A stretch of 61,984 nt of DNA from Methanoregula sp. (GTDB lineage Archaea; Halobacteriota; Methanomicrobia; Methanomicrobiales; Methanospirillaceae). The position numbers and the translations under genes were made by a program. Positions 41,594 through 51,555 of the stretch are shown here, piece after piece. The notes beneath the pieces were generated by a model. The model was not told where the DNA came from. It saw nothing but the letters and a program-made list of their open reading frames with translations, and searched no databases. Each line of letters opens with the position of its first letter. Position 1 is the first letter of the stretch. The DNA is taken from assembly GCF_028712425.1 (NCBI RefSeq), contig NZ_JAQTQD010000015.1:1-61984 (forward strand), written 5' to 3'.

Positions 41594-41878
41594 TCCCTCA
41601 ACTCCCGTTGTACCGGGAATCGGTTTCCCCACCGCTCCAGTACAACGATTGGTTATCTGTTTTGTCGAAAGTGCGGGTGTTTCTGGATGTCCAGACATAC
41701 CCTGTATCTCATGTGGGCTCCGAACATACATATACTTTTTTATTTTTGTATGAAAAAATGTGTAAAATATTTAAATATGTAATACTAAGCCAGTGCGACA
41801 TCCAATCCTCATCACGATAATCACAGTGCACTTTGGATAGGCTGATGTCTGTCGGACGGATCCCGTATCCCCGGGGCA

Positions 41879-42817
41879 CTAGTGGGCGCCGACCGTGATG
41901 TCTGTCGTCACCCAGAGCAGGGTGGTGTTGGATGAAGGGGCGATCTTCAACTGTAGCCAGCGCTGATCGTCATTCGTCTCCAGGGATTCGATATTGTTGC
42001 AACTGGTGTGGATCTCCTGTGCACTGCTGTTCAGGTTCTCCCACAGGGTTTCCCGAAAACCCCCTATTAGTTCCGGTCTCGGAACACTCATGCTGATGCC
42101 GGTCACGTTGTAAACAGGGGGCTGTCGGTGGATCCGGCTCTTCAGGACCAGCATGCTGTTCCCATTCCCGCTGACCCGATCGTGGTGTGGTTCCGGCGTA
42201 ATGTTGGCGGTACGGATGGTGATGACGGAACAGCCCGCCGAGCTGGTATATACTGATGGTTCGAACACGATGAACGAGCCGGCCAGGTCATCGAACCTGA
42301 TATCATCCATCGAGGCCTTATTCAGGGGCGCAATCAGGTTCCGCTCGGTGTTATTGACAAAGAGGTTCCCAAACGACCAGACATACCCCTGCCCCTGCCA
42401 GAAATTATTTGTCGGTGTGTAGGAGAACTTGACCAGGCTTGAATAATAATCGGGCGAAAGAGCTGTTGGCGAACCCAGTTCCGGGCCGGTCCTGTTTGTC
42501 CAGTTTGCCTGGAGATATGCGTCTGATGCTGCGCTCCAGACCTTCAGTTCTCCTCCCGATTTGACCGGATCGAACGTGAAGTCTCCCCCGCCGAGAGGGA
42601 TCGTTTCCGAGAGGGTGATATCCTGCCTGAGGGATATGGCAGACATGAGATCTCCGGAAAACCGGGAGAAACCGGATTCAACCTTGCTGATGTGATCGAT
42701 CTCGGACTGCTCTTTCATTGATGGGACGAAGTATGCGTTCCACGCTGCAAAGAACGTCACGATGACCGCGAGGATGAGCATGACTGCTACAACAGGGGCT
42801 ACAGCGTCATCGGTCAT
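41879..42817 (-). CDS. Type IV pilin-like secreted protein, long form
   Basis: A 312-residue protein with the euryarchaeal pilin N terminus, DDAVAPVVAVMLILAVIVTF, a short charged leader followed by a hydrophobic helix as in class III signal peptides cleaved by prepilin peptidase. The rest is a beta-rich extracellular domain with many Asn/Thr sites (N-x-S/T) that may be glycosylated. It overlaps the upstream pilin-like gene by four bases, so the two are co-translated. It could be an adhesin-like pilin tip or surface protein. Confidence 0.75.
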   Translation of the reverse strand: MTDDAVAPVVAVMLILAVIVTFFAAWNAYFVPSMKEQSEIDHISKVESGFSRFSGDLMSAISLRQDITLSETIPLGGGDFTFDPVKSGGELKVWSAASDAYLQANWTNRTGPELGSPTALSPDYYSSLVKFSYTPTNNFWQGQGYVWSFGNLFVNNTERNLIAPLNKASMDDIRFDDLAGSFIVFEPSVYTSSAGCSVITIRTANITPEPHHDRVSGNGNSMLVLKSRIHRQPPVYNVTGISMSVPRPELIGGFRETLWENLNSSAQEIHTSCNNIESLETNDDQRWLQLKIAPSSNTTLLWVTTDITVGAH

Positions 42818-43233
42818 ATGCTGGTTCTCCCGGTATAGATCACGGTACGGGGGGTGATCAGCTTTATTGTCTCGTTTCCTTCAGGCGATCCAGGCATTGT
42901 TACCGTCACGTTGCTGCCAAGGTCAAACACCGTTTTGTCGGGAACAACGACGAGGTTGCCGGACTTCTGGCTGAATGTTTTCTTCCAGGTCTCGTTCACG
43001 ATCACCACGCTCAGGTCTTCGACCTTCACCCAGTCGCCTCCCTTGTGCCAGAACGTGAAATTACCGGTTGTATCGCTTGTCATCATGATGGTGACCGTTG
43101 GTTCGCGGTCCGCCGGCAAGTAATTGAAGAGCGCTGCGGAGAAGACTGCGAGCAGCACAACGACCAGGGCGATCATGAGCATCTCCCCGACAACCTCCGA
43201 GACTCCCAATTCATTATACTCCTTTGGGTTCAC
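42814..43233 (-). CDS. Type IV pilin-like protein
   Basis: A 139-residue protein with LGVSEVVGEMLMIALVVVLL near the start, the pilin N-terminal helix. The external part has an immunoglobulin-like beta pattern (TVTIMMTSDTTGNFTFWHKG, GSNVTVTMPG). It is the first gene of a two-gene unit with the long pilin-like gene. About 300 bases separate it from the divergent pilins on the plus strand. Confidence 0.75.
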   Translation of the reverse strand: MNPKEYNELGVSEVVGEMLMIALVVVLLAVFSAALFNYLPADREPTVTIMMTSDTTGNFTFWHKGGDWVKVEDLSVVIVNETWKKTFSQKSGNLVVVPDKTVFDLGSNVTVTMPGSPEGNETIKLITPRTVIYTGRTSI

Positions 43234-43539
43234 GATGGGGCACGTCCTGTTGCTTCTGGATTTGTATGGTAAAATGCTGCGGGATACCCGGCAGCCCGCA
43301 CCTGCCGGATTTCGTTCATGGGTTTTACTATGTTTGTCCCAGCGTAATTAAGCATAAAGTAATAAAAAATTTTCTTTTTGTGTTATTCTGGCAGAGGCGT
43401 TTTTCCGGAATACCTGTCATAAAAAATTATACGAATCTGCGTACCGGGAAATGTCAAATAGTCATATTCATATAACATTGAGTGTTACTTTATGAAAAAT
43501 AAGTATAATTTTTCTTTGAATGTTGGTGGGAGGAAGACT

Positions 43540-44181
43540 ATGTGCCGCAACGAACACGCCGTATCCCCTGTTGTCGGTGTCATGCTGATGCTTTCGGTGA
43601 CAATCATCATCGCCGCCATTGTCAGTGCAACGGCAGGCAGTTATTCAGGAACGCAAAAGTCCGCGCCCTCCGGTGTTCTCGAAGTCCATTTTTACGAGAA
43701 CCGTTCGTATGGAAGTTTTTCAACTCATACCATGACCATCGAGCATATCAGCGGCGCCCCCCTCCAGACAAAGGACCTGAGCATCTCCACCTATTTCCGG
43801 AATGAGTCCGGCCAGTTGATCAAAGGCACACTCTCAGGGGAGATGTCCGTGGAGATCGATTCGGGTCATTACTCTGCGCCCCTCTTCATCAATGACCAGG
43901 ACCGGTTCGAGGGATCGCCCCTCCAGCATTCCTCATCAGCCCGGCACAGGAGCTGGTTTGGGAATTCATCTGCTGTCCTGATGGCCGGTGATGTCCTCGT
44001 CACTCCGGCTCAGTTCTGTGGATCGGTGGACGGCCACGAGAACCCCGGCCTGAATACCCTCCTGAATCTTGGCGAGAAGGCCTCGGACGACGGGTACAAG
44101 GCCGGGGACGTCATCACGGTGAAGATCGTCCATATCCCGAGCGGGCAGGTGATCTTTGACAAGGACGTGGTGGTTGTTTGA
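43540..44181 (+). CDS. Type IV pilin-like protein
   Basis: A 213-residue protein with the pilin N terminus HAVSPVVGVMLMLSVTIIIA and a beta-rich exterior. GGGAGG at 43528-43533 fixes ATG 43540 rather than ATG 43492, giving the short leader MCRNE. The C terminus ends IPSGQVIFDKDVVV, and GDVITVKIVHIPSG is a motif also common in archaeal pilins. It overlaps the next pilin gene by four bases. Confidence 0.8.
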   Translation: MCRNEHAVSPVVGVMLMLSVTIIIAAIVSATAGSYSGTQKSAPSGVLEVHFYENRSYGSFSTHTMTIEHISGAPLQTKDLSISTYFRNESGQLIKGTLSGEMSVEIDSGHYSAPLFINDQDRFEGSPLQHSSSARHRSWFGNSSAVLMAGDVLVTPAQFCGSVDGHENPGLNTLLNLGEKASDDGYKAGDVITVKIVHIPSGQVIFDKDVVVV

Positions 44182-44687
44182 GGTCCCGGTCCGATCATGA
44201 CACGGCCGTGTCACCGGTTGTCGGCGTCATGCTGATGTTATCGGTTACCGTCCTGATTGCGGCGATCGTGAGCACCTATGCCGGAGGTTTTACCGGTGGC
44301 GCGGAGAAGAGCCCCCAGAGTTCGATCAAGGCAAGCCCGAACCTGCTCCAGCACCGGATCTATTTCGAGCACAATGGCGGCGACTCGTTCATGCTCAGCT
44401 CTGTCCAGGTAGTGCTGCGCGAGCATGACAACAAAACCGCACTCTCCCTCATCGATGCAAAGAGCAGCCGTGTCCAGAATTTCACTGAAGTGGGTATCAA
44501 GGACCTGAACACCGATACTACGATCCAAGCCGGAGATACATTTTATGTCGAAAGTGTGGATTGGGACACCGATGATTCGTGGATGAAATTCGGGAACCTG
44601 AACCTGACGCAGGATAAAAAGATCTCCTGGCTCCTTGTCGACAAAGGGACGGGAAAGACGATCTCGACCGGGTCGTTCTACCTGTAA
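44178..44687 (+). CDS. Type IV pilin-like protein (TTG start)
   Basis: A 169-residue protein with DTAVSPVVGVMLMLSVTVLI, nearly the same helix as the preceding pilin, so the two arose by duplication. The start is TTG 44178, which shares TGA with the previous stop (TTGA), a coupled start. The exterior has alternating beta strands (NTDTTIQAGDTFYVESVDWD). A pilus or surface role is likely. Confidence 0.8.
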   Translation: MRSRSDHDTAVSPVVGVMLMLSVTVLIAAIVSTYAGGFTGGAEKSPQSSIKASPNLLQHRIYFEHNGGDSFMLSSVQVVLREHDNKTALSLIDAKSSRVQNFTEVGIKDLNTDTTIQAGDTFYVESVDWDTDDSWMKFGNLNLTQDKKISWLLVDKGTGKTISTGSFYL

Positions 44688-44862
44688 TCCTTCACTGGTT
44701 CTGTAGCCGGATTCTTTACTTTTCTCTTGTTTTGCTGGATGTTGTAAGATTGTATATCAGTATATTCTATCTGATGGGCATCCGGTTAATGGACATATAA
44801 ATACGAAAAAATTTCATAAAAAATAATGAATCAATAGAAATTATTATTACAATTATTTTCAT

Positions 44863-45192
44863 ATGGTTGGTTTGGAGAGTGTCATGCGATCTCAGAGGAA
44901 GTTACCTCCGGATCAACGGGATTGGTTGGGTCGTCCAAAAAACCAACGTATTTCAGCCAGTACGATTGCTTTTATCCTTGGTATCCTGATTTTGGTAGGG
45001 ATGATATATCTGGCATATATCACACCAGAAATCGTGGAATCCCTGATGCGATCCATTCTTGGTGATAATTCAGTGTTCCTGCCAGGCAGTATCTACAACA
45101 ACACCAGCACCACATTCCAGATTAACGGGATGACATATGATACAAGAGAATTAGTCATTCAATTTTTCCAGACTGGGAGAGTCCCTGATTGA
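44863..45192 (+). CDS. Single-pass membrane protein, unknown
   Basis: A 109-residue protein with a basic N terminus (RSQRKLPPDQRDWLGRPKNQ), one transmembrane helix (TIAFILGILILVGMIYLAYI, about residues 34-53) and a short external tail with Asn-Thr-Ser sites (NNTSTTF). ATG 44884 is an alternative start. It follows the pilin genes after 175 AT-rich bases. It might be an accessory of the pilus system (context inference). Confidence 0.6.
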   Translation: MVGLESVMRSQRKLPPDQRDWLGRPKNQRISASTIAFILGILILVGMIYLAYITPEIVESLMRSILGDNSVFLPGSIYNNTSTTFQINGMTYDTRELVIQFFQTGRVPD

Positions 45193-45282
45193 TTTGCTTG
45201 CTCCTACAGCGATACATTGCGCTTTTTATGATCATATGAAAATTGGGTTTCGCCTCTTCCTCTTCCCAAGTCTGCTTGATGG

Positions 45283-46059
45283 TTAATTGGACGCCCGCGC
45301 CCGGAACGGTACTAAAAATTTCCCCTGCTCGTTCTCGACAACAAACGAGTCCACGCCATAGACCCTGTTGATGCACTCCGGGGTAAGGATCTCCTGCGGT
45401 TTGCCATAACCGGCCATCTTTCCCCCGTGCAGTACAACAACGGTGTCCGCGTAGCGGTATGCAAGGTTGAGGTCGTGGACCGCGATGATCATGCCGGCCC
45501 CGCGTTCCCACGTGATCTCCCGCATGGTCTCCATCACTTCGATCTGGTACCGGATGTCGAGCGCACTGGTTGGTTCGTCGAAGAGGAAGAGCTTCGGGTC
45601 CTGGGCGAGAGCCCGGGCAATGAAGACCTTCTGCCGCTCTCCCCCCGAGAGCTGGTCCATGTAATTCCCTGCCATGTGCTCCATCTCCAGTGCTTCGAGC
45701 GAGTGCTGGACCCGCGAGAGTTCCTCGTCCGAGACCGACCACTTGATGTGCTGGCGACGGCCAAGGAGGACGGTCTCGAAGACCGTGGAGTACAGCGTAA
45801 AGGTGAAATGCTGGGGGACGTACCCGATGCATTTGGCGAGCTCAATGGGATCGATCTTCCGGATGTCGGTCCCGTCGATGCCGATACTCCCTGATGTCTG
45901 GCTGTGAACCCCCGCGATGGTCTTGATCAGTGTCGACTTGCCGGAACCGTTCGGGCCGACGAGCGCGACAATCTCGGATTTCCCCAGAGAGAATGAGATC
46001 GTGTCGAGTACCCGTCTCCCGCTATATTCCTTACTGACGCTTTCAATGACGATATCCAT
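45283..46059 (-). CDS. ABC transporter ATPase, BtuD/FepC type
   Basis: A 258-residue ATPase of the vitamin B12/siderophore import class. GPNGSGKST is Walker A, LSGGERQKVFIARAL the signature and LFLFDEPTSALD Walker B. It is encoded ten bases after the FecCD permease gene and is surely its motor. The transported compound is probably a corrinoid, heme-like compound or metal chelate, given the chelatase genes next to it. Confidence 0.92.
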   Translation of the reverse strand: MDIVIESVSKEYSGRRVLDTISFSLGKSEIVALVGPNGSGKSTLIKTIAGVHSQTSGSIGIDGTDIRKIDPIELAKCIGYVPQHFTFTLYSTVFETVLLGRRQHIKWSVSDEELSRVQHSLEALEMEHMAGNYMDQLSGGERQKVFIARALAQDPKLFLFDEPTSALDIRYQIEVMETMREITWERGAGMIIAVHDLNLAYRYADTVVVLHGGKMAGYGKPQEILTPECINRVYGVDSFVVENEQGKFLVPFRARASN

Positions 46060-46069
46060 GCAGCACCCC

Positions 46070-47242
46070 CTAATACAGTCCCCTGCCTTTGCCCCGCATG
46101 ATCAAAAACAGGAAAAACACGCCCCCGATAGCGTACATGATGATCCCGACCGGGATCTCGACCGGGCTCATGATTGTCCGTGCAACGGTATCGGAAAGGA
46201 GCAGGATCGCTGCACCCATCAGGCCGGCGCAGGGGATGAGATACCGGTGGTCGCTGCCGATGATCATCCGGCAGATGTGCGGCCCCATGAGGCCGATGAA
46301 CCCGATGATCCCGGTAAAGGCAAGGCAGCAGGACGCGGCGAAGGTCGCGATCATCAGGCCGGAGAGTCGGAGTCGTTCGACATTGATCCCGAGGTTCTTT
46401 GCTACGTCGTCCCCCGCCGACAGGGCATTTAAGTCCCATGCCCTGCGTTCGAGCAGGAAGAAACAGATGACGACAAGCGGGATGAGGAGAAGGACTGCGC
46501 TCCAGCTCGCCCCCCACATCCCCCCCATCAGCCAGACCATGAGTTCGCGGAGTTTCTCGTTGTTGGTGATGTACTTGAGCGCCATCACTCCTGCCGTGAA
46601 GAGATAACCGATCACGACCCCGGCAAGAATGAGTGTGGACTGCGTTGTGCCCCGGGAACGGGAGATCCAATAGACGAGGAGCATGGACAACCAGCCGAAC
46701 AGGAAGGCGAAGACCACGATCCACATGTCATAACTCATCAGGAAGTAGGAGACAAGGACACCCGGCCCGATGACGATTGCCAGCGCAGCTCCGAACGATG
46801 CTGCGGAGGAGAGCCCGAGCGTGAACGGGCTTACGAGGGGATTTCGCAAAAGGCCCTGCATGACTGCACCGGCCACCGCAAGGCTGATCCCCGTAAGGAT
46901 AGCGAGGAAGATCCGGGGCAGCCGGAACCCGACCACGATCAGCTCTGCCTGCGGGTTCGAGGGCGCCGGGATCGTGAACGGGATTGTGTCGTACCATCCT
47001 GCTACCGATGGGAGGTACGTGTGCAGGAAGTTCTGGAGGGACACTGCACAGGAATGGCCGATGGCAAGAATGGTATCCTGCGGCATGATGGAAACCGTGC
47101 CGATCCCTGCGGACAGGATAGCGGCAACAATCACGAAGATCGAGAGCCCGGTGATGAGGGCGATGCGCCGGGTGCTGTTTGCTTTGTACAGTGTATGAAC
47201 GGATACGTTTACCGGATCTTTTTCCTGCTTTGTCTCTGTCAT
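46070..47242 (-). CDS. ABC transporter permease, FecCD/BtuC type
   Basis: A 390-residue membrane protein with about ten helices and the FecCD signature: GFRLPRIFLAILTGISLAVA, GLLRNPLVSPFTLGLSSAAS, and FIGLMGPHICRMIIG near the end. The N terminus (about 30 residues, rich in Lys/Glu) is cytosolic. The importer lacks a substrate-binding protein beside it. The BtuF-like lipoprotein at 52273 could serve it. Confidence 0.92.
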   Translation of the reverse strand: MTETKQEKDPVNVSVHTLYKANSTRRIALITGLSIFVIVAAILSAGIGTVSIMPQDTILAIGHSCAVSLQNFLHTYLPSVAGWYDTIPFTIPAPSNPQAELIVVGFRLPRIFLAILTGISLAVAGAVMQGLLRNPLVSPFTLGLSSAASFGAALAIVIGPGVLVSYFLMSYDMWIVVFAFLFGWLSMLLVYWISRSRGTTQSTLILAGVVIGYLFTAGVMALKYITNNEKLRELMVWLMGGMWGASWSAVLLLIPLVVICFFLLERRAWDLNALSAGDDVAKNLGINVERLRLSGLMIATFAASCCLAFTGIIGFIGLMGPHICRMIIGSDHRYLIPCAGLMGAAILLLSDTVARTIMSPVEIPVGIIMYAIGGVFFLFLIMRGKGRGLY

Positions 47243-47301
47243 GAACCCTCCCTGCCGCCCGTTGTTTTCTTTCTTTCAAGGATGCCAGGGATCCTGCGCA
47301 T

Positions 47302-49251
47302 TTACATCCCTATCCCTTTCACCACATCGGCGATCTGATCTGCCTGCAGATCCTCGAGTTTTAAGTATTTTGCCCCCATCTCCTGCGACAGGGTCTGCGC
47401 AAGCCCGAAGGCGATATACCCCTTCTCCGAATCGATGACGAGCGAAGAGATCCCTGCATCCTTTATGCGGGCAGCAACCTCGTTTGCGTCATCCAGTGGG
47501 GAACCGGATCCCAGGCTCACGTTCGCCTTCCCGTCCGAGATGAGGATGAGCCGGGGAATGGTGTGCCGGTTGATCATCTTCTCGCGCTGCAGCACTTCGA
47601 AGGCTTTCGAGAGCCCGTGGGCAAGCGGGGTCTTTCCCCCGACCGGCAGCTGCTGCATGTATTTCCGGGCCAGTTCCACGCTGGACGTCGGGGGAAGGAG
47701 GACTTCGGCAGTCTTTCCCCGGAATACTACGAGGCCGACGCGGTCCCGCTTCTGGTAGGCATCGATAAGGAGCGAGAGGATGGCACCCTTGACGGCAGTC
47801 ATCCGCTGTTGGGCGCCCATGCTGCCGCTCGCATCGACAACGAAGAGGATGGTATTTCCCATCTTTCGTTCCCGCACTTTTTCCCGGAGGTCGGAGGATT
47901 CGATTTTAACTGCAAGCGGCCCTTTCCGGTCCTTCTGGTGAGGAGCTGCCGCCCGGATCGTGGCGTCCAGCGCAATGTCCGGTCCTATGGTCTTTGGAAT
48001 CCGGCTTCGGACATATTTCCCGTCCCGGGACTCGGTCACGCTCCTCCTGCCGCTGCCATCCCGTTTGAATGAATCGATTCGCCGCGGTGTGGCCAGCGGT
48101 TTCTGGCTGACTTTGAACGGCTGCCCTTCGGCGAACTGCGTCGTCGTCGACCCGTCGGGTGTCGTGTTCTCTTTTGGTTTCTGGTTCTCGGGGTTCTGCT
48201 GCTGCTGTTCGGGCTGCTTCTTTTCCTGCTGGGATTTCTCTATGGACTGCTCCACCTTCTCCTTGTCCATCTGCTGGTCGGAGAATGGCTGCCTGTGCAT
48301 ACGGTGGGAGAGGACGAGTTCGGCTGCCTCGCGGACATCCTCTTCCGTTACTTCTGTCCTGCCCTTGAACGCGGCGATCGTTGCGGAAGTTTTCAGCATC
48401 ACGAGATCGGCACGGTGGCCATCCACCGCCATGTCGATACAGATCTGGGCGATCATCGTGAGCATGTCTTCCGATGCCGTAACCTGCGGGAGGAGTTCCT
48501 TTGCCGTCAGGATACGTTCCCGCAGATCCTCTTCTTCCCTTTGCCACGATGTGATGAACGGGTCGGGGGCATCATCGTACGCTTTTCTCCTGCGCACAAC
48601 CTCAACCCGGGTATCGGCATCGTGGATTCCCTCGATATCCACGCAGAGCCCGAACCGGTCGAGGAGCTGGGGCCGGAGTTCTCCTTCCTCGGGGTTCATT
48701 GTCCCGATCAGGATAAATGCGGCCGGGTGGACATACGAGACCCCCTCCCTCTCGATGATATTTACCCCCATCGCCGCTGCATCGAGCAGCACATCCACGA
48801 TATGATCGTTGAGGAGGTTCACTTCGTCGACATACAGGATGTTGTGGTTCGCTTTGGCAAGCACCCCGGGCTCGAACTTCCGCTCCCCATGTTTTAAGGC
48901 ATGTTCAATATCCAGGCTGCCGACCACCTTGTCTTCCGTGGCACTGATCGGGAGCTCGATCACCTTCATCTTCCGGGGGATTGCAACAAGATCCGGGTAT
49001 TTCTTCTCGCAATCCTGGCAGAGGCCCCGGTAATCCCCGGGATCGCACCCGAAGGCACAACCTTCAACAACGGGATGTTCGGGCAGGAGGCGGGCAAGGG
49101 CCCGGGCGGCCGTGGATTTTGCCGTCCCCTTCTCTCCCTTGATGAGGACTCCCCCGATACGGGGGTTGATGGCATTGAGGAGCAGCGCCTTCTTCATCTG
49201 CTCCTGTCCTACGATTGCGGAGAACGGGTAGATATCGTCGAAATGGTGCAT
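47302..49251 (-). CDS. Magnesium-chelatase-type AAA plus VWA protein (BchI/ChlD-like)
   Basis: A 649-residue fusion. An AAA domain comes first (about residues 1-340) with Walker [10 protein letters not shown] and [21 protein letters not shown] Gln/Pro/Glu/Lys-rich linker ([20 protein letters not shown]) follows, then a VWA domain with the MIDAS motif DASGSMG (about residue 475). This is the ChlI-ChlD arrangement that drives metal insertion by a BchH/CobN-type subunit. CobN lies at the right edge. The next gene duplicates the AAA part. Confidence 0.9.
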   Translation of the reverse strand: MHHFDDIYPFSAIVGQEQMKKALLLNAINPRIGGVLIKGEKGTAKSTAARALARLLPEHPVVEGCAFGCDPGDYRGLCQDCEKKYPDLVAIPRKMKVIELPISATEDKVVGSLDIEHALKHGERKFEPGVLAKANHNILYVDEVNLLNDHIVDVLLDAAAMGVNIIEREGVSYVHPAAFILIGTMNPEEGELRPQLLDRFGLCVDIEGIHDADTRVEVVRRRKAYDDAPDPFITSWQREEEDLRERILTAKELLPQVTASEDMLTMIAQICIDMAVDGHRADLVMLKTSATIAAFKGRTEVTEEDVREAAELVLSHRMHRQPFSDQQMDKEKVEQSIEKSQQEKKQPEQQQQNPENQKPKENTTPDGSTTTQFAEGQPFKVSQKPLATPRRIDSFKRDGSGRRSVTESRDGKYVRSRIPKTIGPDIALDATIRAAAPHQKDRKGPLAVKIESSDLREKVRERKMGNTILFVVDASGSMGAQQRMTAVKGAILSLLIDAYQKRDRVGLVVFRGKTAEVLLPPTSSVELARKYMQQLPVGGKTPLAHGLSKAFEVLQREKMINRHTIPRLILISDGKANVSLGSGSPLDDANEVAARIKDAGISSLVIDSEKGYIAFGLAQTLSQEMGAKYLKLEDLQADQIADVVKGIGM

Positions 49252-49284
49252 TCGTGTACCTTGGTTGAATTGCGAGACCGGTGC

Positions 49285-50370
49285 TCAGTGCTGGTGGGTA
49301 TGCGTATGGGTATGCTGCTGTGCGGCTGCGACACCGGCTTTCTGCCCCTGGGTCCGGAGGATGGACTGCTCCATCTTTCCCGTATCCATCTTCTGCTCGG
49401 AGAACGGCCTCCGGCGCATGCGGTGGGAGAGCACCAGTGCTGCCGCTTCCCGGATATCTTCATCAATCACGGCGTTCCTGCCGTTATATGCCGCAATGGT
49501 TGCCGCGGTCTTCATCATCGTGATATCTGCCCGGTGTCCATCGACTGCCATGTCGATACAGATCTGGGCGATCATCTTCAGCATATCATCCGACACGGCA
49601 ACGTCCGGCAGCAGTTTCTGTGCCCGGACAATCCGCTCGCGCAGTTCCTGCTCCTGCGGCTCGTACGACCGGATAAATTCTTCCGGTGTGTCCTCGTACT
49701 TCTGTCTCCTGCGGATTACATCGACGCGCGTCCCGGCATCGTGAATCCCCTCGATATCCACGCAGAGCCCGAACCGGTCGAGGAGCTGGGGCCGGAGTTC
49801 GCCTTCCTCCGGGTTCATCGTCCCGATCAGGATGAACGCGGCCGGGTGGACGTAGGACACTCCTTCGCGCTCGATGAAGTTCATCCCCATGGCCGCAGCG
49901 TCCAAGAGTACATCGACGATATGGTCGTTGAGCAGGTTGACCTCGTCCACGTACAGAATGTTCCGGTGCGCCTGCGCAAGGATGCCGGGCTCGAACCTCT
50001 TCTCTCCCTTCTTCAGCGCATGCTCGATATCCAGGCTTCCCACCACCTTGTCCTCTGTTGCGCTGATGGGAAGTTCAACGACTCTCATCCGTGAATTTTT
50101 TACCGGGAGCGGGAGAGCCAGTTTCTGGCAGTCGAAACAGAGCCCCTTCGCATCCACGGGGTCGCACCCGAATATGCACCCGTCGACAACCTGCCGGTCC
50201 GGGAGGAGGTGGGCGAGGGCGCGGGCCGCCGTTGATTTTGCAGTCCCCTTTTCGCCCTTGATGAGGACTCCGCCAATGCGGGGATTAATCGCGTTGAGGA
50301 TGAGGGCTTTCTTCATCTGCTCCTGGCCTACGATGGCGGTAAACGGGTAAATGTCGTTGAAGTGGTGCAT
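49285..50370 (-). CDS. Magnesium-chelatase-type AAA protein with His-rich tail (BchI-like)
   Basis: A 361-residue paralog of the preceding protein's AAA domain ([20 protein letters not shown] start, GEKGTAKST Walker A), lacking linker and VWA. The chain ends in [11 protein letters not shown], a repeated His-Thr tail that would bind nickel, cobalt or zinc. It probably arose by tandem duplication and partial loss. Partner chelatase subunits (CobN) and the VWA protein are nearby. It might be a metal-tuned ATPase subunit. The start is divergent from the ABC exporter at 50599. Confidence 0.88.
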   Translation of the reverse strand: MHHFNDIYPFTAIVGQEQMKKALILNAINPRIGGVLIKGEKGTAKSTAARALAHLLPDRQVVDGCIFGCDPVDAKGLCFDCQKLALPLPVKNSRMRVVELPISATEDKVVGSLDIEHALKKGEKRFEPGILAQAHRNILYVDEVNLLNDHIVDVLLDAAAMGMNFIEREGVSYVHPAAFILIGTMNPEEGELRPQLLDRFGLCVDIEGIHDAGTRVDVIRRRQKYEDTPEEFIRSYEPQEQELRERIVRAQKLLPDVAVSDDMLKMIAQICIDMAVDGHRADITMMKTAATIAAYNGRNAVIDEDIREAAALVLSHRMRRRPFSEQKMDTGKMEQSILRTQGQKAGVAAAQQHTHTHTHQH

Positions 50371-50467
50371 AAGGGGTCTCCATAATCTGGCGTGGTATCA
50401 GGATAGAAATACAAAATAATCCTGATACGCATCATGCATTAGATCAACTAAAGATATTTTAGCATTT

Positions 50468-50496
50468 AGTATTACCTATTTTGCTTTTGTAATACT
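50468..50496. promoter_or_regulatory. Inverted repeat between the chelatase and exporter genes
   Basis: AGTATTAC (50468-50475) is the exact reverse complement of GTAATACT (50489-50496), 13 bases apart, in the 228-base divergent intergenic region. A dyad of this size between two divergent metal-related genes is a likely operator. The surrounding sequence is AT-rich with TATA-like runs on both strands. Confidence 0.55.
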
Positions 50497-50598
50497 GAAT
50501 CTAACGATTAAATATAATTTTAATATTTGAGAGGAAAAGATCTCACAACTGATATGGACAAAATTTTAAGTCAGTGCTTGACAGGAGAGTAATCCAAA

Positions 50599-51555
50599 TT
50601 GAACTCAATTGAAACACATAATCTGACAAAATATTACGGAGATCTTTGTGCCGTAGATCACCTGACGTTGTCCGTGAACAATGAAATCTTCGCACTCCTC
50701 GGGCCAAACGGTTCCGGTAAAACAACGACTGTGCTGATGCTGACGACGCTGCTTGGCCCCAGCGAAGGACGTGCAGAGGTGTGCGGGTTCGATATCCTGA
50801 AGGAAGGTGAGCAGGTACGGAAATCCCTAAGTTATGTTCCGCAGGATATGGCCGTTGACATCAAACTGACCGGGCGGGAAAATGTCCGGTTCTTTGCCGA
50901 TTTGTACGGCGTCCCGAATGCAGGAAACCGTGTTGACGAAGTCCTTGCTGTTATGGAGCTGACTGACCGGGCAGACGATCTCATCAGGACATATTCTGGG
51001 GGGATGCGCCGGAGGCTGGAACTTGCCCAGGCGCTTGTCCATGAACCCAAGGTCCTCTTCCTCGATGAACCCACAATTGGGCTCGATGTTGCAGCACGGA
51101 AGAAGATCTGGGAGCATATCCAGACTCTGCGAAAGAAAGGGATGACGATCTTCGTCACCACGCATTATATGGACGAGGCGGACCAGTTCTGCGACCGGGT
51201 CGGCATCATCAGCAAAGGCCGGATCGCTGCCCTTGGTACGCCTAGGGAACTCAAGGCACGGCTGATGAAGGATGTCATCACTGCCAAAGTCGAAGGGACA
51301 TTTGTCCCCCCGGAGCTGGACGGAATTGTATATCTCGGCAGCAATAATGACGAGGTCTCCTTCACCGCAGAGAACGGGCAGGAAGCGCTCCCGGCTCTTG
51401 CAGATGCTCTTGGAAAATCCGGGGGGATCGTCCGATCGATGTCGTTGCGGGAACCTACTCTTGATGACGTATTTATTCAGGCTGTCGGGCAGCAGGAAGA
51501 GTCCCACGGTTTTGACTATAACAAGTTCAGGATCATGCTGCGGAGGAGAAAATGA
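50599..51555 (+). CDS. ABC exporter ATPase (DrrA-like)
   Basis: A 318-residue ATPase: GPNGSGKTT Walker A, YSGGMRRRLELAQALVH signature and LFLDEPTIGLD. The C-terminal 90 residues form the extra domain of drug-exporter type ATPases, ending SLREPTLDDVFI. The start is TTG 50599. Its permease overlaps by four bases but is frameshifted. A BtuF-like lipoprotein follows, unusual next to an exporter. Confidence 0.9.
   Translation: MNSIETHNLTKYYGDLCAVDHLTLSVNNEIFALLGPNGSGKTTTVLMLTTLLGPSEGRAEVCGFDILKEGEQVRKSLSYVPQDMAVDIKLTGRENVRFFADLYGVPNAGNRVDEVLAVMELTDRADDLIRTYSGGMRRRLELAQALVHEPKVLFLDEPTIGLDVAARKKIWEHIQTLRKKGMTIFVTTHYMDEADQFCDRVGIISKGRIAALGTPRELKARLMKDVITAKVEGTFVPPELDGIVYLGSNNDEVSFTAENGQEALPALADALGKSGGIVRSMSLREPTLDDVFIQAVGQQEESHGFDYNKFRIMLRRRK

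Noticed and set aside
48901-50094. 397-codon plus-strand frame opposite the chelatase genes
   Set aside because: The minus strand carries two clear AAA proteins. The plus frame repeats His/Arg/Gly-rich shadow sequence.
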